6,459 bases of DNA from contig DCTU01000276.1 of NCBI GenBank assembly GCA_002329445.1, positions 1-6,459 of the forward strand, read 5' to 3'. The position numbers were made by a program, and so were the translations under genes. This DNA comes from a bacterium UBP9_UBA1432 (lineage in GTDB: Bacteria > Vulcanimicrobiota > Xenobia > Xenobiales > Xenobiaceae). Shown one piece after another: positions 1-6,097 of this stretch; the stretch's first letter is position 1; each line of letters begins with the position of its first letter. The notes under the pieces were generated by a model, which was not told where the DNA came from, made no database searches, and was given only the letters and a program-made list of their open reading frames with translations.

Positions 1-795
1 GGACTCCTGGACCACCGCACCCGGGGGCGCTGGGGCAACACCCAGGAGAACGTGTTCATCCTGCTGGCCCTGGATCGCTACTTCCAGACCTACGAGAAGA
101 CCACGCCCGACTTCGTGGCCCGCATGTGGTTGGGCCAGGCCTTTGCCGGAGAGCAGAGGTTCCAGGGCCGTTCGGCCGAGCGCAGGCACACCGGGATCCC
201 GATGTCCTGGCTGGCCGGCAAGGGTCGCCAGGACCTGGTTCTGACCAAGCAGGGCCCGGGCCGGCTCTACTACCGGATCGGGATGCGCTACGCCCCCAAG
301 GACCTGCACATGGAGCCTGCCGATCACGGCTTCACGGTGCAGCGCACCTACCAGGCCGTCGACGACCCCAAGGATGTCCGCCGGGACGCCGACGGGACCT
401 GGCGGATCCGGGCCGGCGCCCGGGTGCAGACGCGGGTCAGCATGGTGGCGCCCGCCCGTCGGACCCACGTGGCCCTGGTGGACCCCCTGCCGGCGGGCCT
501 GGAGCCGCTGAACCCGACGCTGGCCGTGACCGAGAAGCTGCCCGAGGAGGTCACCAAGAAGGCCAATCGGCCCGGATTCTGGTGGTGGGGGCCCTGGTAC
601 GAGCACGAGAACCTGCGGGATGAGCGGGCCGAGGCCTTCACCTCGCTGTTGTGGGAAGGGGTGTACGAGTACACCTACATCTCTCGTGCCACCACCCCCG
701 GCCACTTCGTGGTCCCCCCGCCCAAGGCCGAGGAGATGTACCATCCCGAGACCTTCGGTCGTGGGGCCACCGACCGGGTGATCGTCGAACCCTAG
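1..795 (+). CDS. Bacterial alpha-2-macroglobulin family protein, C-terminal part (5' end outside window)
   Basis: The frame is open from the first base, so only the last 264 residues are visible. Bacterial alpha-2-macroglobulins are large envelope proteins thought to trap foreign proteases, often working with a periplasmic peptidoglycan synthase. The first ~35 residues (NTQENVFILLALDRYF and following) resemble the end of the alpha-helical toroid that carries the thioester in complete proteins. The rest matches the C-terminal beta-rich receptor-binding-type region. Recognisable family blocks are LVDPLPAGLEPLNP, the Trp-rich PGFWWWGPWYEHENLRDERAE, LLWEGVYEYTYISRATTPG, and the closing FVVPPPKAEEMY...FGRGATDRVIVE. 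The thioester motif, signal peptide and bait region lie upstream, so whether this member has a thioester cannot be told. The stop is TAG at 793. The next gene begins 24 bases later on the same strand, which suggests co-transcription. Family assignment is confident; physiological role is known only by family. Confidence 0.9.
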   Translation, partial: GLLDHRTRGRWGNTQENVFILLALDRYFQTYEKTTPDFVARMWLGQAFAGEQRFQGRSAERRHTGIPMSWLAGKGRQDLVLTKQGPGRLYYRIGMRYAPKDLHMEPADHGFTVQRTYQAVDDPKDVRRDADGTWRIRAGARVQTRVSMVAPARRTHVALVDPLPAGLEPLNPTLAVTEKLPEEVTKKANRPGFWWWGPWYEHENLRDERAEAFTSLLWEGVYEYTYISRATTPGHFVVPPPKAEEMYHPETFGRGATDRVIVEP

Positions 796-819
796 AGAAC
801 AGGACCTGCAGCAGGCGGC

Positions 820-2313
820 ATGCAGCTCGAGAACCTCGTCACCCACCGCGTCGACAGTGCCGGCCCCCGACCGACGCTCCTGGACTTCCTGCCCCCCCGC
901 CTGCGGGAAGCAGACTACACCGAGCAGGGCGTCCTGGAGGTGCTCGGAGTCCCCGATCTGCCGTTCCTGCAATTCCGCGAGATCCCCGGTTACCTGTGGC
1001 GGTGCCGGCAGGAGGACTCAGCCCGGGCCGACCTGACCGCTTTGTGGCTCCTGGGCCAGAAGGTGCCCCGGAACCGCCTCGAGGCGGCCCTGACCGGCGC
1101 CGGAGTGGAGGCCCTGGTCCAGGCCGGCCTGCTCAGCGCGGTCCCGGACGGGGTGATCGCCCGGGCCGACCTGCACCCGTGCCAGCGCACCTGGGTCTTC
1201 ACCGACCGGGTGATGGCCCAGGTGAAGTTTCCCAGCCATGTCTACGAGCTGGGCGAGGACAGCTACATGCTGGCCCGCACCACGCCGCGCACGCCCGTCG
1301 GTCGAGCGCTGGACCTGTGCACCGGCTCGGGGATCCACGCCATCCTGGCCTCGCAGCACGCCGAGTCGGTGGTGGGGGTGGACCTGAACCCCCGGGCCCT
1401 GCGCTTCGCCCGGCTCAACGCCGCCCTCAATGGGTGCGACCCGCGCGTCGAGTTCCGCGAAGGGAACCTGTACGAGCCGGTGGCCGGCGAGACCTTCGAT
1501 CTCGTCACCGTCAACCCGCCCTTCGTGCCCACCCCCGACCGCACCATGGCCGCCTACCGGACCGGCGGCGAGGGCGGCGAGGACGTGGTAGCCCGGATCT
1601 TCGGAGGCCTGGAGTCCCACCTGGCGCTCGGGGGCACCCTGGCGATGGTCACCAACTACCCTCGGATCCCTGGCCGCCCCTTCCTGGAGCGGATGCGCTC
1701 CTGGCTGGGAACCGATTCAGGGTGGGGCCTGACGCTGCTGCACTTCTCGGATGTCCCGCTGGGCTACTTCATCACCCGTCACCTTCCCTACACGGGGGAC
1801 CCCCAGGCCTATACGTCGGAATTCGAGCGCTACCTGGAATCCTACCGGGCCCACGGCATCGAGGGGATGGCCATCGGCGTAGCCCTGGCCCGGCGCCTGC
1901 CCGCCGACCACCCGGGCTGGTCGGAGGAGCGCCGGGTCGGGATGCCCCTGCACGGTGTCGTGCCCACGGTCGGGCCGTGGCTGGACGACAAGGAGCGCTT
2001 CGGGGACCCGTCCTGGAGGCCCGAGCTGGATTCCCGACCGGCGCTGGGCCCCCAGGTCGCCGGTCTGTGGAAGGACCTGCTCAGCGGCCACGGCAAGGCC
2101 GAGTTCCACGACCCGACCTGGAACCAGCCGGCCTGGCTCAGCCAGGGCGCGATCGGATTGGCGGGCCTCCTGGATGGGACCCGGACGGTGGCCGAGCTGA
2201 TCCGGCACACCGCGCAGACAACGCCCGCCGCTCCGGACATGAGCCCGGAGATGGCCGCCGAGCGGGTCCGCGAGTGGCTCCGGGAGTTGGGCGAGAACCA
2301 TGTCCTGAACTGA
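820..2313 (+). CDS. Class I SAM-dependent methyltransferase with NPPF motif and extra N- and C-terminal domains
   Basis: This 497-residue protein has a Rossmann-type methyltransferase core at about residues 125-315. Motif I is DLCTGSGIH (165-173), binding S-adenosylmethionine. VGVDLN (185-190) is the acidic strand that contacts the ribose. VNPPF (231-235) is the catalytic motif shared by enzymes that methylate a planar amide or exocyclic amine, such as PrmC/HemK on release-factor glutamine and RsmC/RlmG on rRNA guanine. The N-terminal ~125 residues look like a small helical or winged-helix domain (DLTALWLLGQKVPRNRLEAAL ... LVQAGLL). The C-terminal ~170 residues are an additional domain ending in a helical segment (GLAGLLDGTRTVAELI, 446-461) reminiscent of PqqD-like or winged-helix modules. 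At about 500 residues it is much longer than PrmC (about 280), so it belongs to a larger, uncharacterised subgroup also found in actinobacteria. The ATG at 820 is chosen because it sits 24 bases after the upstream stop, with AGGA at 801-804 as a somewhat distant ribosome site. Substrate is unknown; no DNA-recognition domain or restriction partner is visible. Confidence 0.88.
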   Translation: MQLENLVTHRVDSAGPRPTLLDFLPPRLREADYTEQGVLEVLGVPDLPFLQFREIPGYLWRCRQEDSARADLTALWLLGQKVPRNRLEAALTGAGVEALVQAGLLSAVPDGVIARADLHPCQRTWVFTDRVMAQVKFPSHVYELGEDSYMLARTTPRTPVGRALDLCTGSGIHAILASQHAESVVGVDLNPRALRFARLNAALNGCDPRVEFREGNLYEPVAGETFDLVTVNPPFVPTPDRTMAAYRTGGEGGEDVVARIFGGLESHLALGGTLAMVTNYPRIPGRPFLERMRSWLGTDSGWGLTLLHFSDVPLGYFITRHLPYTGDPQAYTSEFERYLESYRAHGIEGMAIGVALARRLPADHPGWSEERRVGMPLHGVVPTVGPWLDDKERFGDPSWRPELDSRPALGPQVAGLWKDLLSGHGKAEFHDPTWNQPAWLSQGAIGLAGLLDGTRTVAELIRHTAQTTPAAPDMSPEMAAERVREWLRELGENHVLN

Positions 2314-2330
2314 TCCGCCCCGCTCTTCCT

Positions 2331-2355
2331 GGTCGAGTCCGACTGCTCGAAGACC
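2331..2355. terminator. Weak hairpin in convergent gap, possible terminator
   Basis: The methyltransferase and the CNNM-type gene converge with only 45 bases between their stop codons. In this gap TCGAG (2333-2337) can pair with CTCGA (2346-2350) across an 8-base loop. GG at 2331 can add pairs with CC at 2354 if a three-base bulge is allowed. No T-tract follows on either strand, so as an intrinsic terminator it would be weak; position is the main argument. Confidence 0.2.
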
Positions 2356-2358
2356 TCC

Positions 2359-3687
2359 TCAAGCCGTGGGGTTCTCGGAATCCGACCCCGGCGAAAGGCG
2401 AACCAGGCACCGGGCGGCCACCATGTCGGCGACCTCCGACACCTCGAAGGTGGCTCCTTGCCATTCGACCCGGTCGCCCACCTCGGGGGGACGCTCCAGG
2501 AGGTCCAGGAGCAGGCCGCTGACGGTCTCGACCCCTTCGCGCAGGAGCGGACGCCCCACCGTCTCGGAGAGGTCCTCCAACAGCACGTCCCCCTGGACGG
2601 TCCACTCTCCCGGGCCCAACTCCCCGACCGGGGGGGGTTCGTCGTCGTCAAACTCGTCGAAGACCTCGCCGAAGACCTCCTCGACCAGGTCCTCCAGGGT
2701 GACGATCCCCGCCGTGCCTCCATGCTCGTCCACCACCACGGCCATGTGCGCCTGCTCGGCGCGCATCCGGTCCAGGGCCTGGTCGAGGTGGAGACTCTCG
2801 GGCAGGTAGGGGCAGGCCCGCATCAGGTCGCGGATCGGCCGATCCGGCTGACCTCGGCGCAGGGCCCCGAAGAGATCCCGCACGTGGACCACGCCCAGCA
2901 GATGGTCCAGATCGCCCTCGAAGAGGGGGTAGCGGGTGTATCCCTCCTCGCGGACGCGCTCCAGCCCCTCCAGGACCGTGGCCTCGACCGAGAGGCCCAC
3001 CACGCGGGTGCGGGCCACCATGACCTGGCGGACCGTCCGCTCGCGCAGACCCAGAAGGCTCTGCAGCCATTCGTGCTGTTCGGGGGCCAGGGCCCCTCCT
3101 TCCCGGCTCTCGGCAAAGACCAGTCGCAGCTCTTCAGGTGAGTAGACCAGGCTCAGGTCCTGGGAGATGGGCAGCTTCAAGAGGCGGAGAATCAAGTTTC
3201 CCAGAGAGTTCAGGGCCCAGACCATGGGTCCCAGAACGAAGGCGCTCAGGCGCATCGGCAGCTCGACGAAGCGCGCCGTGGCCAGGGAGTGCATCAAGGC
3301 CAGGCTCTTGGGGACCATCTCGCCCAGGACGATGTGCAGGTAGGTCAGCAGGAGCAGGGAAAACCCGGTGGCCAGACCGTGGGCCGCCACCTCACCCAGG
3401 GGCAGGGCCTCGAGGTAGGGCAGGAAGAGTCCCGCCAGGGCGTGCTCGCTGTACATGCCCAGCCCCAGGCTGGCCAGGGTGATCCCCACCTGGGCCACGG
3501 CGATGTAGTGGTCCTGGCGGGCTGAGTCGTGCAGGACGGCCAGCATCCGGGCTGCCCAGGGCTCCTGGCCCGCCTTCTGCTCCAACTGGGTGGGCTGGAC
3601 GGCCAGCAGCGCGAACTCGGCCGCCACGTAGAGGGCATTGAAGAGGATCAGGGCCAGGATGATCCCGCCCAGCACCAGGAAGCTCAC
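2359..3687 (-). CDS. CNNM/CorC-family transporter, DUF21-CBS-CorC_HlyC protein (second gene of pair)
   Basis: This 442-residue inner-membrane protein belongs to the CorC/HlyC ('hemolysin') family, linked to Mg2+ (and Co2+) export. The DUF21 membrane domain covers about residues 1-180. It has a hydrophobic first segment running into AAEFALLA (22-29), further segments near 62-82 and 105-125, and the family signature LGEMVPKSLAL (121-131). A cytoplasmic CBS pair follows at about 215-340, containing YTRYPLFEGDLDHLLGVVHVRDL and VVVDEHGGTAGIVTLEDLVEEVFGE. A CorC_HlyC domain occupies roughly 355-432. Length and domain order are complete for the family. An acidic-proline linker (DEFDDDEPPP, 344-353) joins the CBS and CorC_HlyC domains. 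Translation starts at GTG 3687, and GTGA overlaps the TGA stop of the upstream paralogue by four bases. The sequence GGAGGGCTC precedes the start, so translational coupling is likely. The name 'hemolysin' is historical; transport specificity is not shown by sequence. Confidence 0.93.
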   Translation of the reverse strand: MSFLVLGGIILALILFNALYVAAEFALLAVQPTQLEQKAGQEPWAARMLAVLHDSARQDHYIAVAQVGITLASLGLGMYSEHALAGLFLPYLEALPLGEVAAHGLATGFSLLLLTYLHIVLGEMVPKSLALMHSLATARFVELPMRLSAFVLGPMVWALNSLGNLILRLLKLPISQDLSLVYSPEELRLVFAESREGGALAPEQHEWLQSLLGLRERTVRQVMVARTRVVGLSVEATVLEGLERVREEGYTRYPLFEGDLDHLLGVVHVRDLFGALRRGQPDRPIRDLMRACPYLPESLHLDQALDRMRAEQAHMAVVVDEHGGTAGIVTLEDLVEEVFGEVFDEFDDDEPPPVGELGPGEWTVQGDVLLEDLSETVGRPLLREGVETVSGLLLDLLERPPEVGDRVEWQGATFEVSEVADMVAARCLVRLSPGSDSENPTA

Positions 3688-4985
3688 GAGCCCTCCACCA
3701 TCCGGACCCGAACCCGGGTGACCTGGCGCAGCCGCATCTCCTCCACCTTCAGCTCAAAGCCGGAACAGCGGACCTTCTGGCCGGGTTCCGGGACCTGGCC
3801 CAGGAGGTGCATCACCAGGCCTCCGACGGTGTGGACCTCGCGAACCTCCGAGCGCATCCCGGTCAGTTCCTCCAGTTCACTCAAGGGCACGGTCCCGCGC
3901 ACCAGGTACTGTCCCGGCGAGACCCGGACCATGTCCGGACGAGCCCGGTCGAACTCGTCGTCGATTTCTCCCAGGACCTCCTCGAGGAGATCCTCCAAGG
4001 TGACCATGCCCTCGGTCCCCCCATACTCGTCCACCAGGATGGCCAGGTGCGACCGCTCGCGGCGCAACCCCTCCAGGACGGCGTCTACCGCCAACGAGGA
4101 GGGGAAGACCAGGGCCGGGCGGAGGAGCGAGCGCAGGTCGGCGGGTCGTTCCTCCAAAGCCAGGGCCAGCGAGAGGTCCTTGAGGTGGAGGATGCCGAGG
4201 ATCGTGTCCTCGGTTTCCTGGTAGACCGGGAAGCGGGTGTAGGGCGAGGCCTCCACGACGCTGAGAACCTCTTCCAGCTCGCAACCGATGTCCAAGGCCG
4301 TGATGCGCGTGCGCGGCACCATGACATCGCGGACCGGACGCCGACCGAAGCGCAGCGCCTGCTTGAGGCGCCGGTGCTCTTCGACCTGCAGGGTCCCGGC
4401 CTGGACTCCGTGGGCCAGAAGCTGCTCGAGCTCTTCCGGAGAATGGACGTGACGATGGGCATGCAGAGGGATTCCCAGAAGCCTCAGGACCAGGTTCCCC
4501 GATCCGTTCAGAAGGGCGATGAACCACGAGAAGGCGCGAAGCGAAAGGTTCATCGGCAGCGTCAGGCCCAGGGCCACCTGCTCGGGATGGCGCAGGGCGA
4601 CGGCCTTGGGGACCAGCTCGCCCAACACCACCTGCAATCCGGTCAGCCCCAACAGGACCACCGTGGCCGAGACCGAGGCCGCGGCCATCGGCTCCAGCCC
4701 CCACCATTCCTGCATCGGCGGACCGATCCAGGCGGCCAGGCGGCGCTGCCCCAAGGCGCCCAGCAACAGGCTGGACAAGGTGATGCCGATCTGGCAGGCG
4801 GCCACGTAGCGGTCCAGGGACGCGGCGTCGGCCACGTGGGGAAGAAGGCGCAGGGCGGCGGGGTCTCCCCGATCGGCCAGCGCTTCGACCCGGAACTTGC
4901 GCGCCGCCACCGTCGCGAACTCGCCGGCCACGAACAGAGCATTGATCGCGACCAGAAGGGCGAGAAGGAAGAGCAGGACGATCAC
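3684..4985 (-). CDS. CNNM/CorC-family transporter, DUF21-CBS-CorC_HlyC protein (first gene of pair)
   Basis: This 433-residue paralogue of the downstream gene has the same architecture. The DUF21 membrane domain is at about 1-175, with a hydrophobic N terminus leading into VAGEFATVAARK (19-30) and the signature LGELVPKAVAL (121-131). A CBS pair spans about 214-345 (RDVMVPRTRITALD, YTRFPVYQETEDTILGILHLKDL, LVDEYGGTEGMVTLEDLLEEVLGE). A CorC_HlyC domain lies at about 350-430. The reading frame stays open far upstream, but that stretch is antisense to the slyD-like gene. GTG at 4985 is chosen because it begins exactly at the first membrane helix (IVLLFLLALLVAINALFVAGEF) and has GGGAAGG about nine bases before it. 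A histidine cluster (HAHRHVH, 175-181) lies between the membrane domain and the CBS pair; it could sense or bind metal, but that is inference. The gene is probably transcribed from the divergent intergenic region and drives the second paralogue in one operon. The two may form homodimers or a heterodimer; sequence cannot decide. Confidence 0.92.
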   Translation of the reverse strand: MIVLLFLLALLVAINALFVAGEFATVAARKFRVEALADRGDPAALRLLPHVADAASLDRYVAACQIGITLSSLLLGALGQRRLAAWIGPPMQEWWGLEPMAAASVSATVVLLGLTGLQVVLGELVPKAVALRHPEQVALGLTLPMNLSLRAFSWFIALLNGSGNLVLRLLGIPLHAHRHVHSPEELEQLLAHGVQAGTLQVEEHRRLKQALRFGRRPVRDVMVPRTRITALDIGCELEEVLSVVEASPYTRFPVYQETEDTILGILHLKDLSLALALEERPADLRSLLRPALVFPSSLAVDAVLEGLRRERSHLAILVDEYGGTEGMVTLEDLLEEVLGEIDDEFDRARPDMVRVSPGQYLVRGTVPLSELEELTGMRSEVREVHTVGGLVMHLLGQVPEPGQKVRCSGFELKVEEMRLRQVTRVRVRMVEGS

Positions 4986-5111
4986 GCGGCCGGGCCTTCC
5001 CGGTGCAGCGGCCAGTCCCCTCCTTCCAGCGCAGAGGCCAGGAAAACCCAGGCCTGCCCCGAAGGCGCGCCCCAAGTCCCGCGTGAAGCGGGCCGCAGAT
5101 GGGAGACCCGC
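4986..5111. promoter_or_regulatory. Divergent intergenic region presumed to hold promoters for the CNNM operon and slyD-like gene
   Basis: This 126-base gap lies between two divergently transcribed genes, so at least one promoter in each direction is expected here. I find no convincing -35/-10 pair in this GC-rich stretch. The only visible structure is a short inverted repeat, CCCGC (5078-5082) and GCGGG (5088-5092), with a 5-base loop. It lies just before the slyD-like ribosome site GGGAG (5101-5105). The call rests on gene arrangement, not on recognised promoter elements. Confidence 0.35.
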
Positions 5112-5585
5112 ATGGTAACCAAGGACCAGGTCGTCGCGATGAACTACACGCTGACCGACGCGAAGGGGAAGGTGCTGGACCAGTCCAGCGAGGGCCCCCT
5201 GGAGTATCTGCACGGTCACGGCAACATCATCCCGGGCCTGGAGCAGGCCCTGGACGGCATGGCGGTGGGGGGCAAGAAGAAGGTCCACGTCCCTGCCTCC
5301 CAGGCCTATGGCGAGCTCAACCCCGACCTGAAGTTCTCGGTCGATCGCCAGGCCTTCGGGGACACCGAGCCTCAGCCCGGCATGATGGTGCAACTGCACG
5401 GCGGAGAGCAGCACATGGTGGCCCGGATCTTGGAAGTGGCTGAGACGGAGGTCCACCTGGACGCCAATCACCCCCTGGCCGGACAGGACCTGGACTTCGA
5501 CGTCGAGATCGCCGGGATCCGGGCGGCCACGCCCGAGGAGCTGGCCCACGGCCACGTGCACGGCCCGCACGGGCATCACCACTGA
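5112..5585 (+). CDS. slyD: SlyD-like FKBP-type peptidyl-prolyl cis-trans isomerase with His-rich tail
   Basis: This 157-residue cytoplasmic protein matches SlyD, a folding helper that isomerises Xaa-Pro bonds and has chaperone activity. In enterobacteria it also binds nickel and aids hydrogenase assembly. The N-terminal FKBP half runs from VTKDQVVAMNYTLTDAKGKVLDQS through GNIIPGLEQALDGMAVGGKKKV (37-58) to ASQAYGELNPDL (62-73). The inserted chaperone (IF) domain follows at about 70-122, including the landmark LDANHPLAGQDLDFDVEI (116-133), which returns to the FKBP fold. The C-terminal tail AHGHVHGPHGHHH (145-157) is histidine-rich, though shorter than in E. coli SlyD. The frame is open far upstream, but the ATG at 5112 is preferred: homologues begin at this point, and GGGAG sits six bases before it. 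Proximity to the CNNM pair hints at shared divalent-metal biology, but that is only inference. Family assignment is very confident. Confidence 0.95.
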   Translation: MVTKDQVVAMNYTLTDAKGKVLDQSSEGPLEYLHGHGNIIPGLEQALDGMAVGGKKKVHVPASQAYGELNPDLKFSVDRQAFGDTEPQPGMMVQLHGGEQHMVARILEVAETEVHLDANHPLAGQDLDFDVEIAGIRAATPEELAHGHVHGPHGHHH

Positions 5586-5596
5586 CCAGGCCCCGC

Positions 5597-5636
5597 CCCC
5601 ATGGCGCCCGAGGCAGGATCCCCTGGCGCCATGGGG
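5597..5636. repeat. Perfect 12-bp inverted repeat between slyD-like and DUF493 genes
   Basis: CCCCATGGCGCC (5597-5608) is exactly repeated in inverted orientation as GGCGCCATGGGG (5625-5636), with a 16-base loop. Three more pairs (AGG at 5611-5613 with CCT at 5622-5624) could extend the stem past a two-base bulge. It starts 11 bases after the slyD-like stop and ends 8 bases before the GGAAGG ribosome site of the next gene. No T-run follows on the plus strand, so it is not a classic intrinsic terminator. It could be an attenuator, an mRNA-stabilising 3' structure, a partial terminator or a protein-binding palindrome. Confidence 0.75.
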
Positions 5637-5658
5637 AGTCCCCCGGAAGGAGCGCCCC

Positions 5659-5952
5659 GTGAGCACCCCCAACCAGCCTCCCCTCGACCCCTCGCAGGAG
5701 AGCCCTCTGGTCTTCCCCTGCGAGTTCGAGATCAAGGCCTTCGGGAAGGCCGAAGAGGGTTTCACCCAGCACGTCGCCGAGATCGTACGGCGCTACGCGC
5801 CGGGGCTGGAGTCCAGGCAGATCCGGGTCCGCCCCAGTCGGGAGGGGCGCTACGTGTCGGTGGTCATGACCGTGCATGCCACCAGCCGGGAACAGCTCGA
5901 GGCCATCTATCACGACCTGCAGAAGGACACCCGGGTGATCGCCACGCTCTGA
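5659..5952 (+). CDS. ybeD: DUF493 family protein (YbeD-like)
   Basis: This 97-residue protein belongs to the DUF493/UPF0250 family typified by E. coli YbeD, a small ACT-like-fold protein of unknown function. Family blocks are visible: PLVFPCEFEIKAFGK (16-30), corresponding to the FPTPFTYKVMG block of E. coli; IVRRYAPG (42-49); RPSREGRYVSVVMTVHATSREQLEAIYHDL (58-87); and a closing RVIATL. The N terminus has about 15 extra polar, Pro-rich residues. Translation is assigned to GTG at 5659 with a good GGAAGG site at 5645-5650, eight bases away. The gene follows the slyD-like gene on the same strand after 73 bases that contain a perfect inverted repeat, so the two may be partly co-transcribed. In E. 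coli ybeD lies near lipB, but no lipoate gene is seen here. Function is unknown; a ligand-sensing or regulatory role is only suggested by the ACT-like fold. Confidence 0.9.
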   Translation: MSTPNQPPLDPSQESPLVFPCEFEIKAFGKAEEGFTQHVAEIVRRYAPGLESRQIRVRPSREGRYVSVVMTVHATSREQLEAIYHDLQKDTRVIATL

Positions 5953-5971
5953 GGCCCTCCAGCGCAAGGCG

Positions 5972-6029
5972 GGCGGATCGCCTCCGAGCGCATCGGATCG
6001 ACCTCCAGAGCCTGCGGCGGGATCGCCTC
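5972..6029. repeat. Three degenerate copies of a short CGGATCG-CCTC motif
   Basis: In the convergent gap after the DUF493 gene, CGGATCGCCTC (5974-5984), CGGATCGACCTC (5994-6005) and CGGGATCGCCTC (6018-6029) are near-identical, spaced 20 and 24 bases apart. Copies one and three are preceded by GG, so each can fold a small hairpin of GGCG with CGCC. Function is unknown; in a GC-rich genome such short repeats can arise by chance or slippage. Confidence 0.5.
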
Positions 6030-6040
6030 GGGGAAGAGCA

Positions 6041-6074
6041 AGAAGAGGCGGACCCGCGAGGGCCCGCCTCTTCT
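6041..6074. terminator. Strong hairpin between convergent genes, probable terminator
   Basis: AGAAGAGGCGG (6041-6051) pairs perfectly with CCGCCTCTTCT (6064-6074). After one A-C mismatch, CCC/GGG continues the stem and closes a GCGA tetraloop of the stable GNRA type. It lies between the stop of the DUF493 gene (5952) and the stop of the minus-strand gene (6098). Read on the minus strand, the stem ends in CTTCT and is followed by TGCTCTTCC, a moderately T-rich tail, so it best serves the minus-strand gene, 23 bases past its stop. On the plus strand AAAA follows instead of T, so termination of the DUF493 transcript would rely on the hairpin alone. Confidence 0.75.
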
Positions 6075-6097
6075 AAAAGGGGCGCGCGCCCCGGTTC

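Noticed and set aside
805..815. CCTGC-a-GCAGG inverted repeat before the methyltransferase start
   Set aside because: A one-base loop cannot form this hairpin as drawn, and the site is too short to claim a function.
820..2313. Methyltransferase as part of a restriction-modification or phage-defence system
   Set aside because: The NPPF motif is shared with DNA adenine methylases, but there is no target-recognition domain, nuclease, helicase or other defence gene nearby, and the core looks more like the PrmC/RsmC type.
651..2522. Long plus-strand open frame of 623 codons overlapping the methyltransferase
   Set aside because: It is a shadow frame. The translation is an Arg/Pro/Gly-rich string without domain features, and the overlapping frame has clear methyltransferase motifs.
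3807..5111. Upstream in-frame extension of the slyD-like gene
   Set aside because: The frame stays open only because of GC-rich antisense coding of the CNNM gene. SlyD homologues start at the ATG at 5112, which has its own ribosome site.
4986..5765. Upstream extension of the first CNNM gene to 5765
   Set aside because: The added residues are antisense to slyD and the start of the DUF493 gene and carry no domain. GTG 4985 begins right at the first membrane helix with a ribosome site before it.
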